Shown here piece after piece: positions 9,358-17,788 of a stretch of 64,000 nt of DNA (position 1 is the first letter of the stretch; the number at the start of each line of letters is the position of its first letter). The translations under genes and the position numbers were made by a program. The notes below the pieces were generated by a model. The model saw nothing but the letters and a program-made list of their open reading frames with translations, was not told the DNA's origin and searched no databases. The DNA is from Bordetella parapertussis (GTDB lineage Bacteria; Acidobacteriota; Terriglobia; Bryobacterales; Bryobacteraceae): assembly GCA_943328975.2 (NCBI GenBank), contig CALQCC020000001.1:1-64000 (forward strand), given 5' to 3'.

Positions 9358-10238
9358 GCTTTGCGTTGCACGATGAGGTCGGCGAGCTGCTTCAGTTTCT
9401 CGGCACGGTCTCCGAAATCCGCCAGTGCAGCGTGCGCCGCAGCCCGTTCCTGTTCCGCCATGGCTCTGGATCGTTCCAGTCCGTACACCGCCGGAAAAGT
9501 GATCTTCTGCTGCTGCGCGTCTTTGCCCGCCGTCTTTCCCAATTCTTCAGACGATTGCTCGACGTCTAGCACGTCGTCTACGATCTGAAACGCCAGCCCG
9601 ATGTGTTCTCCGAAATCGGTCAGCGCTGCCAGCTTCGCTTCGTGCGCTCCTGCGTAGATGGCTCCCATGCGAACGCTGGCCCGCAACAGCGCGCCCGTCT
9701 TCGCCCGATGAATCGAGTCCAACAGTTCCGCTGTCGGCGGCTGACCCTCACCCTGAATATCGTTGACCTGCCCGCCGATCATGCCGCCGACCGTGCCTGA
9801 GGCCGTGGCCAATTCCGACACCAACTGTATCCTGCGTTCGGCATCCACGCCGTGCAATTTAGCCAATACTTCGAACGCGAGAGTCAGCAGCGAATCTCCA
9901 GCCAGGATCGCCATCGCATCGCCGAACACTTTGTGGCACGTCGGTCGCCCACGGCGCAGATCGTCGTTGTCGAGGGCAGGGAGGTCGTCGTGAATCAATG
10001 AATAGGTGTGGATCAGTTCCAGCGCACAGGCTGCGTTCTCCACGCCTTCGGTCGAATCGCTCACGGCCTCCGCCGCCGCGATCGTCAACAAGGGGCGTAC
10101 GCGCTTGCCACCCGCGAACAAGCTGTAGCGCATCGACTTATGGATGATGGATGGGTCTTGCGATTCTTCGGGGACCCAACGGTCCAGTGCCGCGTCAACC
10201 CGTTTCTGTTGGAATGCGATGTAGTCAGGCAGCGTCAT
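9354..10238 (-). CDS. ispA: Polyprenyl diphosphate synthase (farnesyl/geranylgeranyl type)
   Basis: A trans-isoprenyl diphosphate synthase of 294 residues that condenses IPP with allylic diphosphates. It shows GGKRVRP, the first Asp-rich motif DDLPALDNDDLRRG with the bacterial DDx4D spacing, and the second motif DDVLDVEQSSEELGKTAGKD. Those features fit a short-chain C15/C20 enzyme. It starts 2 bases after xseB, an order (xseB-ispA) shared by very many bacteria. Confidence 0.94.
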   Translation of the reverse strand: MTLPDYIAFQQKRVDAALDRWVPEESQDPSIIHKSMRYSLFAGGKRVRPLLTIAAAEAVSDSTEGVENAACALELIHTYSLIHDDLPALDNDDLRRGRPTCHKVFGDAMAILAGDSLLTLAFEVLAKLHGVDAERRIQLVSELATASGTVGGMIGGQVNDIQGEGQPPTAELLDSIHRAKTGALLRASVRMGAIYAGAHEAKLAALTDFGEHIGLAFQIVDDVLDVEQSSEELGKTAGKDAQQQKITFPAVYGLERSRAMAEQERAAAHAALADFGDRAEKLKQLADLIVQRKA

Positions 10239-10240
10239 GA

Positions 10241-10480
10241 CTAATCTTCAAAAGGCTGCGGCTGCATTTCGCCCGCGCGGCGTGTGAGGATCTCCACGCG
10301 CGTTTCCGCCTCTTCCAGTTGCTTCCGACAAGCTTCGCTCAGCTTCATCCCGCGTTCAAAGAGATCCAGCGCCCGCTCCAGCGGCAACTCTCCGCCTTCC
10401 ATCTCTTTTACGATGGTTTCCAACTGCTGCAGTCCGTCTTCAAAACTCGGCGGCTTCGCTTCGGCCTTCTTCTCTGGCAT
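10241..10480 (-). CDS. xseB: Exodeoxyribonuclease VII small subunit
   Basis: A 79-residue helical protein with the XseB pattern SFEDGLQQLETIVKEMEGGELPLERAL, then FERGMKLSEACRKQLEEAE. It is the small subunit that activates XseA, which is not in this window. It heads the operon xseB-ispA-tlyA-nadK-carrier. A perfect TATAAT at 10487-10492 ends 7 bases before the ATG, so transcription could begin at or next to the start codon. Confidence 0.93.
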   Translation of the reverse strand: MPEKKAEAKPPSFEDGLQQLETIVKEMEGGELPLERALDLFERGMKLSEACRKQLEEAETRVEILTRRAGEMQPQPFED

Positions 10481-10486
10481 CGACCT

Positions 10487-10492
10487 ATTATA
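10487..10492 (-). promoter_or_regulatory. TATAAT -10 box for the xseB operon, leaderless arrangement
   Basis: On the minus strand the hexamer TATAAT is followed by six bases and then the xseB ATG. With usual -10 to start-site spacing the transcript would begin at the A of the ATG. No good -35 box or Shine-Dalgarno sequence is seen. Predicted by eye only. Confidence 0.45.
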
Positions 10493-10516
10493 CTGGGAGC
10501 TTTGCTGTCTCTATCG

Positions 10517-11638
10517 ATGGTGGTCACACTTCTTCTCGCAACATTGCTCGCTGGGGCGCTGGTTTACACCGCCTTGGCAGTCGTGGCGGCGTTCCGGTAT
10601 CTCGCGGTGCAGCCTCCTCCACTGGTCAACGCGGAGCCTATCAGCATCCTGAAGCCACTTGCCGGTCTGGACCTGGGCCTCGAATCCAATCTCCGTACCT
10701 TCTTTGAACAGGACTATCCGACGTTCGAAATCCTCTTCGCTGTCCGCGAGGCCTCTGATCCGGCAGTGGCTGTTGTGGAAAAGCTGCGCGAAGAATATTC
10801 GAAGATTCCATCGCGCCTGATCATCACCGGCGAACCGCCGTATCCCAACGCCAAAGTCTACAGCCTGGACAAGATGATGGCGGTGGCCGCTCACGACCTT
10901 CTCGTCATGAGCGACAGCGATATCCGCGTGACGCCGTCATTGCTGCAAACAGTGGCCGCTGAATTTCAGGATGCCAAGCTCGGCGTCGCGACTTGCCCAT
11001 ACCGCGCAGTGGCCGGTCCCAGCTTCTGGTCACAACTGGAAGCGGTTGGAATGAATACCGACTTCATGAGCGGCATCCTGGTGGCGCGAATGCTGGAAGG
11101 GATGCACTTCGCCGTCGGCCCGACGATCACAGCGCGCAAGCGCGTGCTGGAATCGATCGGCGGCTTTGATCGCATCAAGGACTACCTGGCCGAGGACTTC
11201 GTGCTGGGTAAGTTCGCGGCTGATGCCGGTCATGGCGTGATTCTCTCGTGTTACGTAATCGAGCACCACATTGGCAGTAGCGATTTCCGTCACAACGCCG
11301 CGCACCGCTTGCGATGGTCGCGTAGCACGCGGCGGTCCCGGCCTGCGGGCTACGTAGGACAGCTGTTTACGATGCCCTTCGCGCTGGCTGTGCTGCTTGC
11401 CGCGTGGACCCCATCACTCTGGCCTGTGATGCCGATGACCTTCGCCATCCGCGCGGTCGCCGCGCGCGTGGTGTCTCATGGCATGCTGCGCGCCCGTTTG
11501 AACTGGCTGCTCCTGCCGCTGGAAGATCTTGCGGTCTTCTGCTTCTGGATCGCGGGCTTCTTCGGCAACAACATTGTGTGGCGCGGGCGCACCTATCACT
11601 TGGAACGAGACGGCCGCTTCACGCTGATCGCGAAATAA
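10517..11638 (+). CDS. hpnI: HpnI-like ceramide-glucosyltransferase family glycosyltransferase
   Basis: A 373-residue GT21-type membrane glycosyltransferase. HpnI adds GlcNAc to bacteriohopanetetrol in hopanoid synthesis; eukaryotic relatives glucosylate ceramide. There is an N-terminal membrane segment, an ISILKPLAGLD motif near residue 45, the metal-site DSD in VMSDSDIRVTPSLL, and an RxxRW-type motif at HRLRWSRSTRR. C-terminal membrane helices follow. I start at the ATG at 10517; the frame is open upstream antisense to xseB. No other hopanoid gene is present, so the lipid acceptor is inferred only from family. It is convergent with the radical SAM gene, 6 bases apart. Confidence 0.78.
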   Translation: MVVTLLLATLLAGALVYTALAVVAAFRYLAVQPPPLVNAEPISILKPLAGLDLGLESNLRTFFEQDYPTFEILFAVREASDPAVAVVEKLREEYSKIPSRLIITGEPPYPNAKVYSLDKMMAVAAHDLLVMSDSDIRVTPSLLQTVAAEFQDAKLGVATCPYRAVAGPSFWSQLEAVGMNTDFMSGILVARMLEGMHFAVGPTITARKRVLESIGGFDRIKDYLAEDFVLGKFAADAGHGVILSCYVIEHHIGSSDFRHNAAHRLRWSRSTRRSRPAGYVGQLFTMPFALAVLLAAWTPSLWPVMPMTFAIRAVAARVVSHGMLRARLNWLLLPLEDLAVFCFWIAGFFGNNIVWRGRTYHLERDGRFTLIAK

Positions 11639-11644
11639 TCGCGA

Positions 11645-12667
11645 CTAAGATCCTGCGCCCTTGCTGATGCCGACCAAGTCGTTCCTGGGCGGAGCGGGCA
11701 GGGAAGGCTTCGCGCGCAAGTTGCCGATCTTTGCCGAGGCCCGGAAAATTGCGCCCACAGGGATAAAGCCAGCCAGTTTATGATCGGCCACCGCTGCCAA
11801 GGCCATGGATGCGATACAGCCGCATGAGGAACAGTCTGGATTCCCACCGAACTGGCACGGCGTGATCTGCGTCTGTAAGTCAGCCGATATCGTTTGCGTC
11901 GTCTGTGCGAACACGCACTCTTCGGGACTATGCGGAGGTCGCAGGAACTGTTCAATCAATCCTTTGGGCATGTCGAGCTTTGGGAACTTGACGCGCAGTT
12001 CCAGCAGCTCTGCCACGGCGCGGCGCCGTTCCTCCTGCGTCAAAATCTCTGGTAAGTCGTCGCCCACCTGCGGCGTGAACATGCTGAACCAGACTTTGCG
12101 GACTTCCGGTCGCGCGGTCCAAAAGTCGAGGAATTGTTCAAGATAGCTAGGGCTCTTCATCATTTGCCCTGTGATGGTGCAGTGAACGGTGATTTTTTCG
12201 CCTTCGATGCTCTTCAGAATACGTTCGTAAGTCGCGGGCGTTCGTCGCACATCATGTTCCGGTTGCAAGCCATCGATCGAGACGACGGTATTCAAATGCG
12301 GCAGATCCGCCCAGCCCTCGGGCAAACGGCGGAAGGCGCTCGTTACCACTTGGACGTGTGTCCCGCGCGCCAGGATCAGCGGAACCATGGCTTCCAGTTC
12401 GCGATAGCGGACCAACGGATCACCGCCGACGATCGAAAGATGCAGTGGCTTGATCTGGTCGACGATTTGGAGCACTCCGTCTATCAGAGCCTGGCCCTTG
12501 TAATCACTCAAACTGCGTAGTGTGACGCCGCCGCCCAGGTGACCGTCATCATAGGCGTAACAACCCGGGCATCGCAGCGGACATTCACGCGTGATCTCAA
12601 TCGAAAGTGACGGTGGCGCGCCTTTGAGAATCTTTCCCCATGCCTGAACTACGTGAGATGCTTCCAC
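11645..12667 (-). CDS. Radical SAM protein
   Basis: A 340-residue radical SAM enzyme. The 4Fe-4S/SAM motif CPLRCPGC (CxxxCxxC) lies near residues 30-37, inside ITRECPLRCPGCYAYDDGHLG. A second cysteine group in its C-terminal third (ECVFAQ, then ITPCQFGGNPDCSSCGC) could hold an auxiliary cluster, as in SPASM/twitch proteins. The reaction cannot be named. It faces the HpnI-like glycosyltransferase tail to tail, which may be chance. The start is the ATG at 12667. Confidence 0.85.
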   Translation of the reverse strand: MEASHVVQAWGKILKGAPPSLSIEITRECPLRCPGCYAYDDGHLGGGVTLRSLSDYKGQALIDGVLQIVDQIKPLHLSIVGGDPLVRYRELEAMVPLILARGTHVQVVTSAFRRLPEGWADLPHLNTVVSIDGLQPEHDVRRTPATYERILKSIEGEKITVHCTITGQMMKSPSYLEQFLDFWTARPEVRKVWFSMFTPQVGDDLPEILTQEERRRAVAELLELRVKFPKLDMPKGLIEQFLRPPHSPEECVFAQTTQTISADLQTQITPCQFGGNPDCSSCGCIASMALAAVADHKLAGFIPVGAIFRASAKIGNLRAKPSLPAPPRNDLVGISKGAGS

Positions 12668-12691
12668 GGACCGTCCTTCTCCCTACGCTTT

Positions 12692-13429
12692 CTATCTTGC
12701 CGGGCGCCAGTGCCCGGCACTGTGTAAAATCACTCTGTCCCTGCGGCTGAAGAGTTTTACGAGCACGATGCCCGCAACAAAGCCGCCGACATGGGCCTAG
12801 AACGCGACCCCACCCTCGCCGGCTCCAAACCCTCCCAGTAGTTGCAACGCGGCCCAATAGAGCAGCATCACCCACGCGGGCAGAGCATAAGTGGTTGTGA
12901 AAAATCCCAAGGGGACCAACGTATAGACCTTAACCTTCGGGTAGAGCACCAAATATCCGCCCATTACACCGCTAATCGCACCCGACGCACCGATCATTGG
13001 CACCGCCGATGCGGGATTACTCCATACCTGAAGCATTGCGGCTGCAATTCCACTCAGCAAGTAAAAGGCCACAAATCGAGGCCGCGTCATCGAATCTTCA
13101 ATGTTGTTCCCAAACAGCCACAGGAACCACATGTTCCCTAATAGATGCATCCAGGAGCCATGAAGGAACATAGATGTGAAGATACTCATGTATTCCGGAC
13201 CCTGATCCACCACGCAGACCAGGTTCTCCGACATTGGAACCGACTGCCCCGGTATGGCCCGCCCAGTAAGTTCGCCCGCCACCAGTCCGTAGTTGCAAAC
13301 GGATTCCGCAACGGCTCGTTCTGTTCCCGCGCCTTGGACCAGCACCCAAACCAACACGCAAGCAACGATGAGCGCGATGGTGATGACCGGTGTACGCTCA
13401 GTCTCGTTCTCGTCATGATACGGAAACAT
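12692..13429 (-). pseudogene. Rhomboid-family serine protease gene interrupted by an amber codon
   Basis: The first 210 codons encode a rhomboid intramembrane protease: membrane helices, the FLHGSWMHLLGNMWFLWLFG stretch and the catalytic serine in GASGAISGVMGGY. At 12797-12799 a TAG stop falls directly after GGVAF. The same frame then continues AHVGGFVAGIVLVKLFSRR to a stop at 12692. AHVGG carries the catalytic histidine of the Ser-His dyad, and homologues read a Trp where the TAG lies, so TGG to TAG is the simple explanation. As read, the product lacks its histidine and last helix. It follows glmU by 3 bases. Confidence 0.85.
12698..12719. terminator. Perfect 8-bp hairpin, possible terminator
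   Basis: The arms TGCCGGGC and GCCCGGCA are perfectly complementary around a 6-base loop. It lies at the 3' end of the interrupted rhomboid gene, upstream of the radical SAM start. There is no T-run, so it is not a canonical intrinsic terminator. Confidence 0.35.
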
Positions 13430-13432
13430 AGG

Positions 13433-14812
13433 CTACTTTCTGTGTCGGCGCTTGGCTGCCCACTCCGGTTTCAAGATCTGCCGAGCGCGTCCTAATGCGA
13501 GCGCATCTGTTGGGACATGTTCTGTGATGACGCTACCCGCTCCGATGTAGCTGTCATTGCCGATATCGACGGGCGCCACAAGCGTCGAGTTACTGCCGAC
13601 GAACACTCCCGCACCGATGGTCGTACGGTGTTTCTGCACGCCATCGTAGTTGCAGATGATTGTGCCCGCTCCAATGTTCGTCTTGGCTCCGATTTCGGCG
13701 TCGCCCAAATACGACACATGATGACTCTTTGCTCCAGGACCGAGCCGGGTGTTCTTGAGCTCTGCAAAGTTTCCAACTTCCGCGCCCTCTTCCACTCGCG
13801 AGTTAGGGCGCAGGCGCGAGAAGGGGCCGATTTGGCCTCGTGTTGCGATATGCGACTGCGTTGCAACCGAATAGGCGTTGACGATCGCGCCAGCTTCCAG
13901 CACCATGGTGTCGAGAATCGAACCGGCGCCGACGCGGCAATCTTCGCCGATCTTGGTTGCGCCCAGCAAACGGACATTCGCTTCGAGGATCGTATCCTGT
14001 CCTACCTCGACATCCATGTCGATGGTCACCGATTCGGGCTGTTCAATCGTCACGCCTGAAAGCATGAGCGCCCGCCGTTTGCGCGCCCTCAGAATGGTGT
14101 CCGCCTCGGCCAATTCGATGCGTGTGTTGATCCCGAGCAATTCATTCGGGTCGTCCAGGTGCATGGCGCCCAAGCGGTGACCCTGCTTGCGCAGGATCTC
14201 GAAGATGTCCGTCAGGTAATACTCGCCCGACACAGGGTTCGGCTGAATCAGGGGTAAGTTCTTCCACACCAGATCGGCGCGCAGGCAATAGATTCCGGAG
14301 TTGATAACGCGGATTGCGAGCTGCTCAGGGGTGCAGGATTTGTGTTCAACGATCTCAAGCACGTCGCCGCGCGCATCGGTCACCACGCGGCCGTAACCCG
14401 TTGGGTTGGCCACGGTCGTGGAGATCAACGTACCCGCCGCGTCCGATGCCGCTTGCTGATCGCGCAACCGAGTGAGCGTTTCCGCAGTAAGGAGAGGTGC
14501 ATCGCCCACCAGGACCATCAATAGGCCATCCAACCCCGCAGCCTTTGCGGCACATTGCGCGAGCGCGTGGCCCGTGCCCTTCTGCTCTGTTTGCCGCGCA
14601 AAGCCGACGCCCGAACTTGCCAGCGTTCGTTCCACCGCTTCCGCTTGATGCCCCGTTACAACCAGGATGCGATCCGGTTCCGCCACCGCGCGAGCCGCGC
14701 GCACGACGTGTTCCACCAAGGGCAACCCGCCCGCGCGGTGCAACACCTTGGCTTGCTTGGAACGCATGCGGGTCCCCAGCCCTGCAGCTAGTATTACTAC
14801 CGTTGTCTTCAT
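13433..14812 (-). CDS. glmU: Bifunctional GlcNAc-1-P uridyltransferase / GlcN-1-P acetyltransferase
   Basis: GlmU acetylates glucosamine-1-phosphate and uridylates it to UDP-GlcNAc. The N-terminal pyrophosphorylase domain opens TTVVILAAGLGTRMRS with the GxGTRM signature. From about residue 255 a left-handed beta helix of hexapeptide repeats follows, including the conserved C-terminal acetyltransferase segment NIGAGTIICNYDGVQKHRT. At 459 residues it has full length. It overlaps the yvcK stop by 4 bases. YvcK binds UDP-GlcNAc, so product maker and sensor are translationally coupled here. Confidence 0.96.
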   Translation of the reverse strand: MKTTVVILAAGLGTRMRSKQAKVLHRAGGLPLVEHVVRAARAVAEPDRILVVTGHQAEAVERTLASSGVGFARQTEQKGTGHALAQCAAKAAGLDGLLMVLVGDAPLLTAETLTRLRDQQAASDAAGTLISTTVANPTGYGRVVTDARGDVLEIVEHKSCTPEQLAIRVINSGIYCLRADLVWKNLPLIQPNPVSGEYYLTDIFEILRKQGHRLGAMHLDDPNELLGINTRIELAEADTILRARKRRALMLSGVTIEQPESVTIDMDVEVGQDTILEANVRLLGATKIGEDCRVGAGSILDTMVLEAGAIVNAYSVATQSHIATRGQIGPFSRLRPNSRVEEGAEVGNFAELKNTRLGPGAKSHHVSYLGDAEIGAKTNIGAGTIICNYDGVQKHRTTIGAGVFVGSNSTLVAPVDIGNDSYIGAGSVITEHVPTDALALGRARQILKPEWAAKRRHRK

Positions 14813-15849
14813 GACTTCCGCTTCCTATTGCCTTTCGACTGCTGTTCCTGGGCCAGTTCTACCGTAATCGCCCCAATCGCCCCGGAATCGTGCCGGATCT
14901 TAGTCTGCGGCCTCGTTCCGGACATACGCACTAGATCTTCGCTGATCACTCGGACTCCCATGAGGCCTAGCTTGTCGTAATCCACCTCTACTGGTCGGGC
15001 TGCTTTTGCCCCGTACGCGCGCACAGCTCCGGAACCCAGTTGCCCGCCATTTACGACGCACACGTCGATCATGTCTCGTCCGTAGCGACCACAGTGCTTG
15101 AGGACCGCCTCCAAATGATCGGAGACACGGAACCCTTGCGTCTCCCCGGGCTGAGTCATCAAATTGGCGAAATAGACTTTCGTTGCTGGCGACTCTGCGA
15201 TGGCTCGCGGAATTCCTTCGACCAATAAGTTCGGAATTACACTTGTGAATAGCGATCCCGGACCCAGAGTGATGACGTCCGCCTCGGCGATCGCGGCGAG
15301 AGTTTCTTTCAGTGGCTTCACGCGTCTGGGCTGCAATCGAACCCGTTCGATGCGCTGCTTGCTACGGCCGATCTTAGTCTCGCCGGAAATCACTTGCCCG
15401 TCGGCGAGCGTTGCTTCCAGAACCACGTTTGACGAAGTTGAGGGATAGATGCGCCCAGCAACGGCCAAGACTTCGGAAGATAACTTCACCGCCTGTCCAA
15501 AGTCGCCAGTAAGGCGGGTCATGGCGGTTAGAAACAGATTGCCGAAGCTGTGTCCCTTCAAGCCGCGGCCGGTCACAAACCGGTAGTTAAAGAGCTTCGC
15601 CAGCAGGGTCTCGTCCTGACTCAACGCCACCATGCAATTGCGAATGTCGCCCGGAGGGAGAACGTCGAAATCGCGCCGCAAGCGGCCGGAACTGCCGCCG
15701 TCATCGGTGACGGTGACAATCGCGGTGACTTCCAGGCCCCCGTAAGCAGCCCGCGCGTAGCGTTTGAGCCCGCGAAGCAGCGTGGCCAAGCCGTTACCGC
15801 CGCCGATGGAAACAATCCGCAACGGCTTCACTCCAAGAGTTGATTTCAT
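14809..15849 (-). CDS. yvcK: Gluconeogenesis factor YvcK/CofD-like, UDP-GlcNAc-binding
   Basis: A 346-residue protein of the YvcK (MgfK) family, which binds UDP-sugars and links carbon metabolism to cell-wall precursor synthesis. Visible motifs are IGGGNGLATLLRGLKR near residue 15, TVTDDGGSSGRLRRDFDVLP and PGDIRNCMVALS, then GPGSLFTSVIPNLLVEG. Its stop overlaps glmU. The upstream gene is a 62-residue Cys-containing protein 58 bases away that probably shares the promoter at 16114-16141. Confidence 0.93.
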   Translation of the reverse strand: MKSTLGVKPLRIVSIGGGNGLATLLRGLKRYARAAYGGLEVTAIVTVTDDGGSSGRLRRDFDVLPPGDIRNCMVALSQDETLLAKLFNYRFVTGRGLKGHSFGNLFLTAMTRLTGDFGQAVKLSSEVLAVAGRIYPSTSSNVVLEATLADGQVISGETKIGRSKQRIERVRLQPRRVKPLKETLAAIAEADVITLGPGSLFTSVIPNLLVEGIPRAIAESPATKVYFANLMTQPGETQGFRVSDHLEAVLKHCGRYGRDMIDVCVVNGGQLGSGAVRAYGAKAARPVEVDYDKLGLMGVRVISEDLVRMSGTRPQTKIRHDSGAIGAITVELAQEQQSKGNRKRKS

Positions 15850-15907
15850 TCGTCGGTGGGAAGCGTACTTCCTTCAGGATCGCACGCGGGGATTGCTGCT
15901 GGGAAGT

Positions 15908-16096
15908 CTAGGAGGCCTTACGGTGCCGATGTTGAACTCGCAGCGTTTCCGCGTCTTCCTTTTCGTCGTCTACACTGATGACGATTGGTTGCAGATCGTC
16001 TGCTTCAAAGACTTGATCGCACGCCAAGCATCGAATGTAATCGATACCGTCCCGTCGCATCATGAATTCCGTTTGTGTGTGTTCGCAGTCCGGCAT
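15908..16096 (-). CDS. Small protein with two CxxC/CxH-type metal-site residues
   Basis: A 62-residue protein from the ATG at 16096 (MPDCEHTQTEFMMRRDG). It has C4 and H6, and a later CLACDQVF, which together could form a zinc-ribbon. I do not recognise a named family. An upstream in-frame GTG at 16111 is excluded if the promoter at 16114-16141 is right, because it would lie before the transcription start. The opposite-strand frame over the same DNA shows no protein-like features. Confidence 0.55.
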   Translation of the reverse strand: MPDCEHTQTEFMMRRDGIDYIRCLACDQVFEADDLQPIVISVDDEKEDAETLRVQHRHRKAS

Positions 16097-16113
16097 AGAG
16101 CGAGATACCACTT

Positions 16114-16141
16114 ATTTTAGGCAAGGTGTTCTCTATGTCAA
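16114..16141 (-). promoter_or_regulatory. Sigma-70-type promoter upstream of the 62-aa gene/yvcK operon
   Basis: On the minus strand a perfect -35 TTGACA (16136-16141) is separated by 16 bases from a -10 TAAAAT (16114-16119). Transcription would start near 16107, 11 bases before the ATG at 16096. It is the strongest -35/-10 pair I saw in the window. Confidence 0.6.
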
Positions 16142-16142
16142 G

Positions 16143-16158
16143 CCCCGCGTTTGCGGGG
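16143..16158. terminator. GC-rich hairpin between two minus-strand genes
   Basis: The arms CCCCGC and GCGGGG pair around a 4-base loop. On the minus strand it follows the TerB-like gene stop and directly precedes the promoter of the next gene, the place expected for a terminator. It has no T-tract. Confidence 0.35.
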
Positions 16159-16178
16159 AGTGCCAGGCGTAAATGTGG

Positions 16179-16697
16179 CTAGGCCTGAAACACGCCCAAC
16201 CGATCTCTCCAGCGCAAACGAACGGAGATGAACTCCGGGTGATCCAGATGCAGTTCTTGGGAGACCTGCTTGATCTCATTGTCTTCGGTGACGGAGATAT
16301 GTCCCTCGGCCGCGGCGACGGCGAAGAGGCAGTCGAGTAACGCCAGCTTCTGCTCCCGCGTGGCCATGCGATCGAACTCGCGCGTCACCAGGAAGTTTTC
16401 CGTGCCGCCGAACAACTGGGCGCGTGTCTTGGCCATCTGGATGACGATGATGGCTTCGCTCTCCGGCAGGCCGGTGCGTTCACGAATAACGCGCTCCATG
16501 GCTCCTGTTTCCTCGGGACTGATTTTCAAGTCCGCGTGTGCGACGCGGCCCAAGATATAGCCGAACGCTGCCACATAGCGAGCATGATTCTCTTCCAGAT
16601 GATCCAGCGCTTCGACTACTTTGCGAACCGAGTCGGTCTCCGCGGAGGAGCCACGCTTTGGCTCGGTATCGAACCCCAGAAAGTTCCAGAGAGACAC
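16179..16697 (-). CDS. TerB-like tellurite-resistance/DjlA-N-type domain protein
   Basis: A 172-residue, largely helical cytosolic protein. The helices around VAAFGYILGRVAHADLKISPEETGAME and LALLDCLFAVAAAEGHISVTEDNEI have the paired acidic A[ADE]G.I...E pattern of TerB-type domains, which bind metal ions. It resembles COG4103. The role is unknown. Its start overlaps the stop of the upstream MauE-thioredoxin gene by one base, so the two are co-transcribed. Confidence 0.7.
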   Translation of the reverse strand: MSLWNFLGFDTEPKRGSSAETDSVRKVVEALDHLEENHARYVAAFGYILGRVAHADLKISPEETGAMERVIRERTGLPESEAIIVIQMAKTRAQLFGGTENFLVTREFDRMATREQKLALLDCLFAVAAAEGHISVTEDNEIKQVSQELHLDHPEFISVRLRWRDRLGVFQA

Positions 16698-17677
16698 TAT
16701 TGAATCGCGCCCATTTCGCGCAATAGCTTGATGTGGTTCTCCGCGTTCACTTCGTCAAACTCGGAAATCGTGATGACTCCCGTCTGACGCCCGCGTTCCA
16801 GTAGAACGGCGTAAGGAGGGTAGTCAAACTTGAAGATCTCACGAAGTTTTGCCGAATCCGGAGAGATCGGCTTCAGGAACCCGGTGCCGTTCGCGTCTGC
16901 GGCCATGTAAGCCGGGCCCGCCTCGGGAGCCCGCGTCGGCACGCCGATCACTTTAATGTCACTTTGGAATTTCAACGGTGCCATGCTCTGGCCCACCGCG
17001 AAACAAGTGCCGCAGGAAGGATCGAAGAAGAACAGAAACACCCGGCCCTCTTGCAGGTTCATCGGCTTCCCATCCACGATGATCGAGTCTGGAGCTTTTA
17101 ACCCGGTTTGTCCGGCAAAGGCAACACCATAACTGACGCCCGCGAAGACGGCGACCGCGCCCATTACTACTGCGGCAGTGCGCAATCCCTGGGATCGTTT
17201 GGCCCACAGCCCCGCCACACCCGCAGCCGCGAGGAACAGTGCGTCGCCGTAGAAGAAGCCAGGCCCTACCTTGCGTTTCAAATCAATGGACATCCCGAAC
17301 GGAAGTTTCAATTCCGGGAAGCAACTGCAATCGCGCCCTTGCAGCGCGACGTAGTTCCAGCCCACGTAACCCATGAAGCCAAGCAACAGCACCCCGGCGA
17401 GAATCGCTCCCCAGCGCCGGAAGCGCGGGATCAGAATCAGAATGCCAGATGTGGTTTCGAGCACCGCCAGCAGCAGCGCCAGTGGCAACGTCAAATCGTA
17501 GGGCACCAGCAAATTCTTCGCCAACGCCGCAAACTTATAAGGATCGACGGCCTTGTAGATCCCCGCCAACAAAAAGACGCCGGCGATGAAGATCGCTCCC
17601 GCGTGGCTCGCTAAACTCTTCCACGGTGGGAGCTCCAATGAGTGGGGCAACGGGCTTGCTGTAGTACTTGCTTCCAT
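16697..17677 (-). CDS. MauE/DoxX-like membrane protein fused to a thioredoxin-like domain
   Basis: A 326-residue protein with two parts. Residues 20-190 hold membrane helices of the MauE/DoxX type (GAIFIAGVFLLAGIYKAVDPYKF). The C-terminal 110 residues form a thioredoxin/redoxin-like domain with FFFDPSCGTCFAVGQ, a CxxC redox pair. MauE in methylotrophs helps disulfide formation in methylamine dehydrogenase, so a thiol-redox role at the membrane is likely. I use the ATG at 17677; a TTG two codons upstream is possible. A TAAAAT at 17685-17690 lies directly upstream. Confidence 0.78.
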   Translation of the reverse strand: MEASTTASPLPHSLELPPWKSLASHAGAIFIAGVFLLAGIYKAVDPYKFAALAKNLLVPYDLTLPLALLLAVLETTSGILILIPRFRRWGAILAGVLLLGFMGYVGWNYVALQGRDCSCFPELKLPFGMSIDLKRKVGPGFFYGDALFLAAAGVAGLWAKRSQGLRTAAVVMGAVAVFAGVSYGVAFAGQTGLKAPDSIIVDGKPMNLQEGRVFLFFFDPSCGTCFAVGQSMAPLKFQSDIKVIGVPTRAPEAGPAYMAADANGTGFLKPISPDSAKLREIFKFDYPPYAVLLERGRQTGVITISEFDEVNAENHIKLLREMGAIQ

Positions 17678-17684
17678 AATCAAT

Positions 17685-17690
17685 ATTTTA
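17685..17690 (-). promoter_or_regulatory. TAAAAT -10 box, leaderless arrangement before the MauE-fusion gene
   Basis: The minus-strand hexamer TAAAAT ends 8 bases before the ATG at 17677, and no Shine-Dalgarno sequence can fit in between. Transcription would begin at or next to the start codon. The -35 region is weak. Confidence 0.4.
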
Positions 17691-17788
17691 ACCTCAACTC
17701 AGAGCCGATCCGCAGGCTTGTTCATTTTCCGCATTCTAAACCCCTTGGACGTGAGAAACCCCGGTTGGTCATGCAAGAATAAGAATTC

